The translations under genes and the position numbers were made by a program. Below are positions 1 through 7,807 of a stretch of 64,000 nt of DNA, piece after piece. Positions within the stretch are counted from its first letter, which is position 1; each line of letters starts with the position of its first letter. Origin of the DNA: Streptomyces diastaticus subsp. diastaticus (GTDB lineage: Bacteria > Actinomycetota > Actinomycetes > Streptomycetales > Streptomycetaceae); contig NZ_BLLN01000003.1 in the NCBI RefSeq assembly GCF_011170125.1, positions 1,870,501 through 1,934,500 on the forward strand, in the 5' to 3' direction. The notes under the pieces are model-generated. The model worked only from the letters and a program-made list of their open reading frames with translations. It was not told the DNA's origin and did no database searches.

Positions 1-1
1 A

Positions 2-247
2 CCGAAGCAGTACGACGCGGTGAAGGTCGGCCAGTCCGAGGCGGAGGTCCGGCGGCAACTCCCCGACGGGGACTCCTTCCTCACCAGTGGCGTGGAGAAG
101 GGCGCACCGCCCGTTCCGGAGGGAGCGCGGTGCCTCACCCTGCTCTCCACGGAGTTCGGCAGCAGCTGGGACGCCGAACCGGTCTTCCGTTTCTGCTTCA
201 AGGACGGTGAACTGGTGGAGAAGAAGTCCTTCGAGGTCGAGAGCTGA
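2..247 (+). CDS. 3' end of a small protein gene (SmpA/OmlA-like fold suspected)
   Basis: The window opens inside this reading frame, which ends at TGA 245-247. The frame stays open back to base 2, so the GTG at 20 is probably internal and the true start lies outside. The visible 82 residues begin PKQYDAVKVGQSEAEVRRQL, which has the pattern 'y..v..G.s..eV...l' found in lipoproteins of the SmpA/OmlA (BamE-like) type. A beta-rich tail with FCFKDGELVEKKSFEVES follows. The family link rests on this pattern only. It could equally be a secreted actinobacterial protein of unknown role. Confidence 0.55.
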   Translation, partial: PKQYDAVKVGQSEAEVRRQLPDGDSFLTSGVEKGAPPVPEGARCLTLLSTEFGSSWDAEPVFRFCFKDGELVEKKSFEVES

Positions 248-345
248 GCACGGACGGCGCCCGGCTTCGTGACCGCCGGCCCGATCGGGGATGATGGTCC
301 GATGCTCGCAGGTACGACGCACCGCACGGACCGCACAGGAGAGTC

Positions 346-999
346 GTGATCAGGGTTCTGGTGACGGATGACGAGCCGCTGATCCGGGCGGGCATCCGGA
401 TGATCCTCTCCTCGGCAGAGGACATCGAGGTCGTCGCCGAGGCGGCGAACGGCCGCGAGGCCGTCGAACTCGCCCGGACCCACCACATCGACGTGGCGCT
501 GCTCGACATCCAGATGCCGGTCATGGACGGCCTGACCGCCCTGGCCGAACTGCGGCGGGCGGCGCCACGGGTGCACGTGCTGATCCTGACCACGTTCGGC
601 GAACGGCAGAACGTCCTCCGCGCCCTGAGCGGCGGCGGCGCGGGCTTCCTCCTGAAGGACTCGGCACCCGCGGAACTCCTGCGCGCGGTACGGGCGGCAG
701 CGGCGGGCGAGGCGTACCTGTCACCCGGCGCCACCCGCCACGTGGTGGATTCCCTGGCATCCGGCGGCACCGCCCACCGCGAGGAACAGGCCCGCCGCCG
801 ACTGGAGAAGCTGACGGACCGGGAGCGGGAGGTCCTGGCGCTGCTGGGCGAGGGCCTGTCGAACGCGGACGCCGGCCAGCGCATCCACATGAGCGAGGCC
901 ACGGTCAAGACCTACGTGAGCCGCATCCTCGCCAAGCTGGAGTGCGAGAACAGGGTGCAGGCCGCGTTGCTGGCGCGGGACGCGGGGCTGGGGGAGTGA
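346..999 (+). CDS. NarL/FixJ-family two-component response regulator
   Basis: 217 residues. An N-terminal receiver domain (about 1-120) has acidic residues D8/D9 and phospho-acceptor D54 in ALLDIQMPVMDG, a switch Thr in LILTTFG and Lys in LLKDSAP. A LuxR-type helix-turn-helix fills about 150-213 (LTDREREVLALLGEGLSNAD, ATVKTYVSRILAKL). It is expected to bind DNA when phosphorylated by a cytoplasmic-membrane histidine kinase. No kinase gene is visible, so the partner, if adjacent, lies left of the window. The GTG start is chosen because AGGAG sits at 337-341 and the receiver fold begins exactly there. The targets are unknown. Confidence 0.93.
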   Translation: MIRVLVTDDEPLIRAGIRMILSSAEDIEVVAEAANGREAVELARTHHIDVALLDIQMPVMDGLTALAELRRAAPRVHVLILTTFGERQNVLRALSGGGAGFLLKDSAPAELLRAVRAAAAGEAYLSPGATRHVVDSLASGGTAHREEQARRRLEKLTDREREVLALLGEGLSNADAGQRIHMSEATVKTYVSRILAKLECENRVQAALLARDAGLGE

Positions 1000-1142
1000 C
1001 CGCGGCGGCGAAGATCTCGTACGGGGGCCGTCGCTCCGTCACGGCCGGTTCGCCACCCCGGGAGCACCGTCCCTGCCCGCCGGTCGCGCACCACCTGGGT
1101 CGCCCCGCTACTTGAGCGGGAATCGGGCACCGGTGCCCTGGC

Positions 1143-1164
1143 GGCGCCCCGTTCGCGGGGTGCC
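1143..1164. terminator. UUCG-loop hairpin between convergent genes
   Basis: GGCGCCCCG / CGGGGTGCC form a 9-bp stem with one G-T wobble around a TTCG tetraloop. A 14-bp perfect palindrome GGGCACCGGTGCCC lies just to the left at 1125-1138. The hairpin sits between the response regulator (+, ends 999) and the aldo/keto reductase (-, ends 1264), where a bidirectional terminator is expected. There is no U-tract, which is normal for Streptomyces. Confidence 0.5.
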
Positions 1165-1263
1165 GTCCGTCCGGGAGGACCGGGCGACTCCCACGCATCC
1201 CAGGCCGGTGCGCCGAGGAGGGACGATGCGGTGGGCTGCTCGTGGACGAACTCCTGGACGCCC

Positions 1264-2118
1264 CTACGTGCCGCTGTAGACCGGAAAGGCGCTGTTCTCG
1301 CCGTAGTCCCGTGCGTGCATCCCCCGGAGTGTGGCCATGTCGTCCTCGGAGATGACGAAGTCCACCTCCGCGTTGCTCCGCATGTGCTCGGGATCGGCGG
1401 TCTTCGGCAGCGACACGGTGCCCAGCTGGAGGGTGTAGCGGATGCACAGCTGCGGAATGGTCACCGAGTACTGGTCGGCCATCGCCCGGACGTCCGGATT
1501 CTTGAGGATCTCCCCGTGAGCGATCGGCGAGTACGCCTCGACGAGGACGCCCTTCTCCTCGCAGTACGCCATGAGTTCGACCGGGGTGTTGCCCGCGTGC
1601 ACCAGCAACTGGTTCACCTGCGGGGCGACGGTGCAGGCGGAGAGGATGTTCTCCACATCCCGCCGCTGGAAGTTGGAGACGCCGATCGCACGGAGCCTGC
1701 CCGCCTGGTACGCCTCTTCCAACGCCTTCCACGCCTGGCGGTTGCCCTCGGCGTAGTCTCCGCCGCGGAAGTCGGCCCAGGGCTGCGGGCTGTGGATCAG
1801 CATCAGGTCGATGTGGTCCAGGCCCAGCGTCACCAGAGACTCGTCGATCGCGGCGACCGCGTCGTCGTAGTTCTTGATCTCGGCGGCCAGCTTGCTGGAC
1901 ACGAACAGCTCGTCCCGGGCGATGCCGCCGGCGCGCACGCCCTCTCCGACTCCCCGCTCGTTCCCGTACGCCTGTGCGGTGTCGATGTTGCGGTACCCGA
2001 TCCCGACGGCGTCGCGAACCGCCTGTGCGGCCTTGTCGTCGTCGATGAACCAGGTGCCCAGGCCCAGCTTGGGGATGCCAACGCCGTTGGAGAGGGTGTA
2101 GCTCTCGTTCAGGACCAT
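1264..2118 (-). CDS. Aldo/keto reductase (2,5-diketo-D-gluconate reductase type)
   Basis: 284 residues, the usual length for the AKR superfamily; a cytosolic NAD(P)H-dependent carbonyl reductase. Visible signatures: GIPKLGLGTWFIDD at the N-terminus, the catalytic Asp/Tyr in YRNIDTAQAYGNE, Lys in VSSKLA, His in LMLIHSPQPW, and the cofactor segment AIGVSNFQ. Later strands include QLLVHAG, VEAYSPIAHG and the C-terminal SLPKTADPEHMRSN. The ATG at 2118 is chosen because a purine-rich AAGAAGAG lies upstream and the fold starts there; the open frame continues upstream but has no family similarity. It stands alone and its substrate cannot be told. Confidence 0.92.
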   Translation of the reverse strand: MVLNESYTLSNGVGIPKLGLGTWFIDDDKAAQAVRDAVGIGYRNIDTAQAYGNERGVGEGVRAGGIARDELFVSSKLAAEIKNYDDAVAAIDESLVTLGLDHIDLMLIHSPQPWADFRGGDYAEGNRQAWKALEEAYQAGRLRAIGVSNFQRRDVENILSACTVAPQVNQLLVHAGNTPVELMAYCEEKGVLVEAYSPIAHGEILKNPDVRAMADQYSVTIPQLCIRYTLQLGTVSLPKTADPEHMRSNAEVDFVISEDDMATLRGMHARDYGENSAFPVYSGT

Positions 2119-3106
2119 GTGTCTCTCTTCTTTCGGTCGTCGTGCCGGCGGCCGGCGCACGCGACGTCGACAGCCCCTCCGGGCCACCTGGAGGTCGCGG
2201 CCGGGTCGCCGGCGTTCCCCAGCATGGCGAGACGCACCGCGCAACGGGCAGGGGACACGCCACACCAGCGGACCTCTTCGGCGCGGGTGAGTCGCCCGGC
2301 CGGTGAAGCCCGCTGATCTCGCGCTACGGCGCTGCGTGCGGCAGCCGTGCCCGCGTGCACCGCCGGTCACGGCGGGAGCCACCGCGGACGCGGAAGGATC
2401 CAGGATCCGCGAGCGCCGGCATCACGACCCGCTCGACGCCCGCGGCAGACCAGGTACGGAGAGCCCCGGGCGTCAGGTCCAGGCAGCGGCACAGCGCGGT
2501 GCGCCGCGCGCTCCGGGAGCGCGGGCGACGCGTACCCGCTGGGGCGACCTGCGAAGGGCGGCTCGGCCCTGACCACCACCGCTGTCGCACCGGACGCGGA
2601 GGCCACCACCGATCGGCCGGTCCCGCGCGGGCGGCGCCGAGGCCCCGGTCAAACCGGACAGGACGACCGGAGGGATGTATGGCACTGTGGGAACGGAATG
2701 CCCCAGGGGCCGCGCGACCGGATGACGGGAATGTCCTGGCACGGCTGCTTCGCCCGGACCGCGACCGGTGCTGCACGGCCCTCGGGTCCGCCCTGGTTGT
2801 CCGCAGCGGACCGGGCTCTCTCGGTGTGCCGGTGGTACCGGCACACCCGGCGACCCCGGCCTTCCGGGCGGGAGACGGGCTCGGCGCCAGGCGGACGTCA
2901 GTCTCCTGCGCAGGAAGGAACGCGAACGTCAGGGCCAGGTGTCCGGCCCACGTCGTCGGGCCCGTTTCGGCAACACCTCTCCAGCCGGAAGAGCCCCCGC
3001 CGCTCGCGGCGACCGGACCGGCTGGGCCGGTCGTCTGGCCGGTACGCGGCCGAGTCGGAGGACGGCGCGAGCAGCGTCAGCACTGTCCCGGTGGAAGGAG
3101 CACAGC
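2119..3106. other. 988-bp intergenic gap without a supported gene
   Basis: Open frames cross this stretch on both strands, but their translations are Arg/Pro/Gly-rich, have no recognisable domain and run into neighbouring genes. The only clear structure is the inverted repeat at 2823-2847. The gap is long for a Streptomyces intergenic region, so a decayed gene or a small RNA is possible, though nothing specific can be shown. Confidence 0.6.
2823..2847. repeat. 25-bp inverted repeat (11-bp arms)
   Basis: GGTGTGCCGGT and ACCGGCACACC are perfect reverse complements separated by GGT. The repeat lies about 260 bp before the zinc dehydrogenase start. It could be an operator for a dimeric regulator or a hairpin terminator of something lost. 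Its function is not assigned. Confidence 0.6.
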
Positions 3107-4252
3107 ATGAAGGCCGTCGTGTACAAGGAACCGTTCAAGGTCGCCGTCGAACAGGTCGAGGACCCCCGCATCCAGGACCCCACCGACGCGTTGGTCCGGA
3201 TCACCTCCACCGCGATCTGCGGCTCAGACCTCCACATGTACGAGGGGCGCACGGCCGCAGAAGCCGGCATCGTCTTCGGACACGAGAACATGGGGATCGT
3301 CGAGGAGGTCGGCCAGGGAGTCGCCGGCGTCAAGCCGGGGGACCGGGTCAGCATGCCGTTCAACGTGGCCTGCGGGTTCTGCAGGAACTGCCTGGCGGGC
3401 CGCACCGCCTTCTGCCTCACCGTCAACCCCGGCTTCGCCGGGGGTGCCTACGGCTATGTGTCCATGGGCCCCTACGGCGGCGGGCAGGCGGAGTACCTGA
3501 GGGTGCCGTTCGCCGACTTCAACTGCCTGCGGTTGCCGCCCGGCACCGAGCACGAGGACGATTTCGCCATGCTCGCCGACATCTTCCCCACCGGATACCA
3601 CGCCACCGAGCTGGCCCAGGTCAGTCCGGGCGAGACGGTGGTGGTCTCCGGCGCCGGGCCGGTCGGGCTGATGGCTGCCTACTCGGCGCTGCTGCGGGGG
3701 GCGTCGAAGGTGTTCGTGATCGACAAGGTGCCGAGCCGGCTGGCGCTCGCCGAGCAGATCGGCGCGATACCCGTCGACTACAGCAAGGTGGACGCGGTGG
3801 AGCAGATCACCGAGCAGACCGACGGGGACGGGGCCGACAAGGGCATCGACGCTGTCGGCTACCAGGCCACCGCGCAGGAAGGCGAGGAGCAGCCGGCGGT
3901 CGTCCTCAACAGCCTCGTGAAGGCCGTCCGGCCCACCGGCATGCTCGGAGTCGTCGGCCTGTACGTGCCTTCCGACCCCGGCGCTCCGAACGAGGACGCC
4001 GCACACGGCCGGCTGCTGTTCAACATCGGCGAGTTCTGGGAGAAGGGGCTGCGGATGGCCACCGGGCAGGCCAACGTCAAGGCGTACAACCAGCAGTTGC
4101 GCGACCTCATCATCGCCGGCCGCGCCTCACCGAGCTTCGTCGTCTCCAAGCGGCTGCCCCTGGAGGACGCTCCGGACGCCTACCGGCGTTTCGACAAGCG
4201 GGAGGACGGCTACTCGAAGGTCGTGCTCCAGCCCGGCCTGAGCGCTGCCTGA
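3107..4252 (+). CDS. Zinc-dependent dehydrogenase, glutathione-independent formaldehyde dehydrogenase type
   Basis: 381 residues, matching the FdhA-like branch of the medium-chain zinc ADH family. Catalytic zinc ligands are expected at C38 (ICGSD) and H59/E60 (FGHE). The structural zinc lobe is CGFCRNCLAGRTAFC, with Cys spacing 2-2-7. A Rossmann fold follows at about 170-200 (VVVSGAGPVGLMAAYSA), then VFVIDKVPSRL. The insertion with SMGPYGGGQAEYLRVPFADF is typical of the formaldehyde-dismutase/dehydrogenase subgroup. It should oxidise an aldehyde or alcohol with NAD in the cytosol. The ATG at 3107 has GGAAGGAG at 3093-3100; the open frame upstream has no family similarity. The gene is convergent with the SDR gene across a strong terminator. 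Confidence 0.93.
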   Translation: MKAVVYKEPFKVAVEQVEDPRIQDPTDALVRITSTAICGSDLHMYEGRTAAEAGIVFGHENMGIVEEVGQGVAGVKPGDRVSMPFNVACGFCRNCLAGRTAFCLTVNPGFAGGAYGYVSMGPYGGGQAEYLRVPFADFNCLRLPPGTEHEDDFAMLADIFPTGYHATELAQVSPGETVVVSGAGPVGLMAAYSALLRGASKVFVIDKVPSRLALAEQIGAIPVDYSKVDAVEQITEQTDGDGADKGIDAVGYQATAQEGEEQPAVVLNSLVKAVRPTGMLGVVGLYVPSDPGAPNEDAAHGRLLFNIGEFWEKGLRMATGQANVKAYNQQLRDLIIAGRASPSFVVSKRLPLEDAPDAYRRFDKREDGYSKVVLQPGLSAA

Positions 4253-4437
4253 CCGACGCCGCGGGCCGGAGCGCGACCGAGGTCCTGCGGCCCGGACGGG
4301 CCGGCGGTCCCCTGAGGAACGCCCCCGGTGCCACGGCCCGCCCGCACCCAGCTTCCGTGCACCCCGTCCACCGTCCGGCAGTGCGGAGGTGAGCATCCCG
4401 CCGCCTGGCGCGTCCGGCCGGCCGGGGACGCGCGAGC

Positions 4438-4487
4438 CCGGTGCGGGCGGGGCGCCGGCCGGGGGAGCGGCGCCCCGCCCGCACCGG
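4438..4487. terminator. Bidirectional 19-bp hairpin terminator
   Basis: A perfect 19-bp stem (4438-4456 with 4469-4487, beginning CCGGTGCGGG) closes a 12-nt loop. It fills the end of the gap between two convergent genes, directly abutting the SDR stop codon at 4488, and should serve both. Confidence 0.8.
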
Positions 4488-5315
4488 TCACCCGCGACGA
4501 GCGGACTTCGCCAGCATCTTGCGCTGCACCCGTCTGCCGCGCGCGACCGCGAGGGGCAGGGCGCGCAGCCCGAACGAGGGAAGGGCGTCCGCCAGACGCA
4601 CCTGCAGCCCGCGCCAGGCCGGCGTCGCGGTGACCGGGCGCGGGCGGTCCAGGACCTTGCCGACGGCGTCGACGACTTCCTCGGGTTCGAGCAGCTTGCC
4701 GGAGAAGGAGAGCGCGGAGGCGGGATCGTCGAGTCTGTCGTGGAGCATCGGGGTCCAGATGCCGTCGGGGCAGACGCAGGAGATGTCGATCTCCTTGATC
4801 CCGGCGAGGCGCAGGTCGGCGAGGGTGCTCAGGCTGAAGCCGATCGCGGCGTGCTTGGAGGCGGCGTAGACCGCCTCACCCGGTACCGGGGTCAGACCGG
4901 CGAGCGACACGACGTTGAGGATGTGCCCGCCCGTGCCCCGCATCGCCTCGATCGCGGCGACCGTGCCGTTGACCGTGCCGAGGGCGTTCACCTCCAGCAT
5001 CAGGCGCCGCACGTCCGGCGCCTGTTCCCAGGCCGGCCCGGTCGCGAGGACGCCGGCGTTGTTGACCCACAGGTCCAGGCGTCCCGCCTCGGCCGCGATG
5101 CGGTCCCGCGCCGCGTCGACCTGGGCCTCGTCACGCACGTCGACGCCGGCCCACAGCACATCGGGCCCGAGCCCGGTGGCCGTGGTGCGCGCCGCGTCCT
5201 CGTCGATGTCGGTGACCAGCACGCGGTGGCCGCGTCCGACCAGCAGTGCCGCGAGCATCCGGCCCAGCCCCCGGCCCGCTCCGGTGACCACCGCCCCGGC
5301 GGGGGAGCGCCTCAT
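4488..5315 (-). CDS. Short-chain dehydrogenase/reductase
   Basis: 275 residues, classical SDR. The nucleotide-binding motif is TGAGRGLG (about 11-18), then NNAG in LDLWVNNAGVLATG, Ser in VVSLAGL and the catalytic Tyr/Lys in AVYAASKHA. A basic C-terminal tail (GRRVQRKMLAKSARRG) follows the core. The ATG at 5315 overlaps the stop of the metallo-beta-lactamase gene as ATGA, so the two are translationally coupled. This suggests that both enzymes act on the same substrate, for example a lipid or lactone-derived alcohol. The specific reaction is unknown. Confidence 0.92.
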   Translation of the reverse strand: MRRSPAGAVVTGAGRGLGRMLAALLVGRGHRVLVTDIDEDAARTTATGLGPDVLWAGVDVRDEAQVDAARDRIAAEAGRLDLWVNNAGVLATGPAWEQAPDVRRLMLEVNALGTVNGTVAAIEAMRGTGGHILNVVSLAGLTPVPGEAVYAASKHAAIGFSLSTLADLRLAGIKEIDISCVCPDGIWTPMLHDRLDDPASALSFSGKLLEPEEVVDAVGKVLDRPRPVTATPAWRGLQVRLADALPSFGLRALPLAVARGRRVQRKMLAKSARRG

Positions 5316-6439
5316 CGCCGTCCGCCCTTGATCTCGCCGTATCCGATGCCCCCGTGGACGTAGGTGGGGACCACCGGCCAGAACCGCTTCCACGGGGCGA
5401 GTTCGGTGGAGGGCAGGATCTGCAGCCAGCGCGGGTCCGCCTTGCACCGGTCGGCGAGGGTCTTCTCCTTGACCATCGAGTCGTACTGGTCGAGGGAGTC
5501 CTCCAGGGTGTTGGCGTTGGGGCAGACCTCCCGGCCGAAGTTCCGGTGGTAGCGCCGCACGCCGGGGATCCTGGACAGTTCCGGCTGCCAGTTGTCCAGC
5601 GAGATGCCGTTCTCCGAGGACACCCACACCCCGTCGGGGGTGTTGAGCGCCAGGGAGTGGTTGCCGTCGGTGTGCCCCGGGGTCCACAGCAGCGTGACAC
5701 CGGGGCCGAGTTCGATGTCGCCGTCGAAGGTGACGAACCGGGCCGGGTCGACGCCGTCCAGGCCGCCGTCGACGTACCACGCCCACTGCATCGGGTGCAG
5801 GGACTGCAACGTCGCCAGTTCACGACGGTGTACGAGCATCCGCGCCCCGCCGAACAGCGGTCCGCGGGGAGCCGACTCCCCCTCGATGACCTCGGTGGAC
5901 CCGAGGATCATCCGCGGGTCCTGCACGTGCAGGTGGTCGAAGGTGCAGAAATCGATGTCGTCGGGGGCGAGCCCGAGCCGACGCAGGACATCACCGGGCT
6001 CGGCGTAGTACCTCAGCACGGTCCGCTCCAGCACCTTGCCGCCGGGGACCTTGTCCATCATCTTCTGCAGGTTGCGGTAGAAGGGCGCTTCCGCGGAGCC
6101 GTCCGGCACCGTCGGCTCGAAGACGAGGGTGCGTGCCCGGCCGTCGAAGTCCTCGTACTGCACGACGATCATGCGGTTGATCATCGAGATCAGAGGGAGG
6201 CTCGGCACCGACACGGCGTTGTGGAAGGCGTACTTGACCGGGTACGGCGCCGCGGCGATGTCGACCGACTTCACCGCGTGCACCCGCCCCTGGGCCTTGA
6301 AGCGCTCCTTGTACGCCGAGGCGGCCTCGCGGACCGCCCGCAACCGCTCGCCGCGCGGCCACACGTCGTGCACACCGTCGAACTCGGGGATCGGCCGTGC
6401 ACCGATCCCGGCCAGCTGGTCGGTTCCGGCAGTCGCCAT
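5312..6439 (-). CDS. Metallo-beta-lactamase-fold hydrolase
   Basis: 375 residues. The metal site signature appears as FDHLHVQD (HxHxD, about residue 170) and the downstream WTPGHTDGNH. The N-terminal 130 residues (KYAFHNAVSVPSLPLISMIN, VVQYEDFDGRARTLVFEP) and the C-terminal helical stretch are extra to the core, as in larger MBL hydrolases acting on esters or lactones. ATG at 6439 has AGGAG upstream. The AraC-type gene lies 79 bp upstream on the same strand and the SDR gene overlaps downstream, so a regulator-hydrolase-dehydrogenase unit is likely. The substrate is not identified. Confidence 0.85.
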   Translation of the reverse strand: MATAGTDQLAGIGARPIPEFDGVHDVWPRGERLRAVREAASAYKERFKAQGRVHAVKSVDIAAAPYPVKYAFHNAVSVPSLPLISMINRMIVVQYEDFDGRARTLVFEPTVPDGSAEAPFYRNLQKMMDKVPGGKVLERTVLRYYAEPGDVLRRLGLAPDDIDFCTFDHLHVQDPRMILGSTEVIEGESAPRGPLFGGARMLVHRRELATLQSLHPMQWAWYVDGGLDGVDPARFVTFDGDIELGPGVTLLWTPGHTDGNHSLALNTPDGVWVSSENGISLDNWQPELSRIPGVRRYHRNFGREVCPNANTLEDSLDQYDSMVKEKTLADRCKADPRWLQILPSTELAPWKRFWPVVPTYVHGGIGYGEIKGGRR

Positions 6440-6518
6440 GGGCTGCTCCTCGCTCTCGGTCGTCGGGGCAGCAGGATGCCCTCCCCGGCAGGCCGGAACT
6501 TGTTTCAGCGCGACAATC

Positions 6519-7529
6519 TCAGAAGGTGCCGCGCGTGCGGCGCCGGAGCCGGGACGGGCTGGTGCCCTCCCACCGCCGTACGGCGTGACTGAGGCCGGAC
6601 TGCTCGGCGAACCCCGCCATCGCCGCGATCTGGCCGAGCGGCAGGTCCGTGGTGGTGATGTGGCGCAGCGCGATGTCCCGCCGCACGTCGTCCACGATCG
6701 CCTCGAGGCTGGTCGACTCCGCGGCGAGCCGTCGCTGCAACGTGCGGGGGTGCATCGAGAGGAGCCGAGCGATCTGGCCGAGTACGGCGGGGGTGGCGCC
6801 GATGCTCGCGGCCAGGGCTCGGCGGACGTGAGTGGAGACCAGACGCTCCGGATCGGTGTGGTGGCCGGTCAGGTAGTCCACGGCGAGCCGGCGGATCGCC
6901 GCGTCCGCGCCGCGGAACTCCTGGTCGAGCAGTCGCCGCTCCACCCGGAGCGCGGCGGCGGGGCACCCGAAGCTCACCCCCACACCGAAGTACTCGGCGT
7001 ACCGGGACACCGGCGAGAGGGGCTGGTGGGGCAGTTCGACCGACCGGAGACCGGCCAGCCCACCGGTCAGCGCCACCGCCACCCGGTGGAAGAGCGCGAG
7101 CCCGAGTTCCATGGCCTGGGGGGAGTACGGCGACTCACGCAGATCCTTCCGGTAGGTCAGCGCCACCACCTCCCGGCGCCCTCGCGGGTCCGGTTCCACG
7201 CCGACGCTCAGAGCGGGGCTGTGCACGAACATGAAGCGCGAGGCGCACTCCAGCGCCTCCGCCACCGTGGACGACGCCTGGATGGCCAGCGCCAGCCGGC
7301 CGAGGACGCTGAGATCCTGGCCGCAGGCCAGACGGAGGCCGAAGTCGGCGCACCGCAGATCGACGGAGACCGCGTCGAGCATCAGGTCGTGCGCGGTGAT
7401 CGGGACGAGCCCCTCCTCGGAGGTGAGCGCGTCCGGGGAGATCGCGAACCGCTCGGTGAATGCCACCGGGTCGCCACCGAGTTCCTCGACGAGACGTGCG
7501 AATCCGCGCAGGCTGGCTCCCCGGATCAT
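6519..7529 (-). CDS. AraC-family transcriptional regulator with arabinose-binding-like N-terminal domain
   Basis: 336 residues. The N-terminal part (SLRGFARLVEELGGDPVAF, ITAHDLMLDAVS, FGLRLACGQDLSVLGRLALA) matches the PF12625-type sensor domain of OruR/ArgR-like AraC proteins. The C-terminal 100 residues hold the double HTH (SMHPRTLQRRLAAES, and the second one at LPLGQIAAMAGFAEQSGLSH followed by RRWEGTSPSRLRRR). It is expected to control the coupled MBL/SDR pair just downstream. ATG 7529 is chosen because the sensor domain starts there; a GTG three codons upstream is possible. The frame stays open further upstream but shows no homology and would cross the LacI-type operators. Confidence 0.88.
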   Translation of the reverse strand: MIRGASLRGFARLVEELGGDPVAFTERFAISPDALTSEEGLVPITAHDLMLDAVSVDLRCADFGLRLACGQDLSVLGRLALAIQASSTVAEALECASRFMFVHSPALSVGVEPDPRGRREVVALTYRKDLRESPYSPQAMELGLALFHRVAVALTGGLAGLRSVELPHQPLSPVSRYAEYFGVGVSFGCPAAALRVERRLLDQEFRGADAAIRRLAVDYLTGHHTDPERLVSTHVRRALAASIGATPAVLGQIARLLSMHPRTLQRRLAAESTSLEAIVDDVRRDIALRHITTTDLPLGQIAAMAGFAEQSGLSHAVRRWEGTSPSRLRRRTRGTF

Positions 7530-7714
7530 CGCTCCCACGGGGGCGATGCTAGCTCCGGCCGACCATCGCCGGCCCGCGGGCCCAAGCGCCCGTCGGCCGT
7601 GAAAAGGGGGCACGCGCCGGTTGTCCGCCATCCCCGACCTGCCGCCGGCGTGGAGTGCGACGGCGCGGCGATCGGGAGCGCGGAGGTATTGACCGGGGAG
7701 GGGCCGGTCCTTAA

Positions 7715-7740
7715 GGTAATCGCTGACCCCAACGCTTACC
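7715..7740. promoter_or_regulatory. Degenerate LacI-type operator copies
   Basis: 7715-7728 (GGTAATCGCTGACC) matches the perfect operator at 7762-7775 at 11 of 14 positions. 7727-7740 (CCCCAACGCTTACC) matches at 9 of 14. They lie about 35-47 bp from the perfect site, a spacing that could allow cooperative binding or looping. Confidence 0.45.
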
Positions 7741-7761
7741 CATGTTTCCCACGACAATCCG

Positions 7762-7775
7762 GGTAAACGTTTACC
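7762..7775. promoter_or_regulatory. Perfect 14-bp LacI-family operator
   Basis: GGTAAACGTTTACC is an exact palindrome with the central CG typical of LacI/GalR operators. It lies 32 bp before the LacI start codon and so is probably the autoregulatory site, also controlling the genes behind lacI. Confidence 0.8.
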
Positions 7776-7807
7776 TCCATGATGGTCACCCACGGGAAGG
7801 GCACACG

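Noticed and set aside
2347..4392. Long plus-strand frame overlapping the formaldehyde-dehydrogenase-like gene
   Set aside because: Arg/Pro-rich translation without motifs; the overlapping frame encodes a complete zinc dehydrogenase with a good ribosome site.
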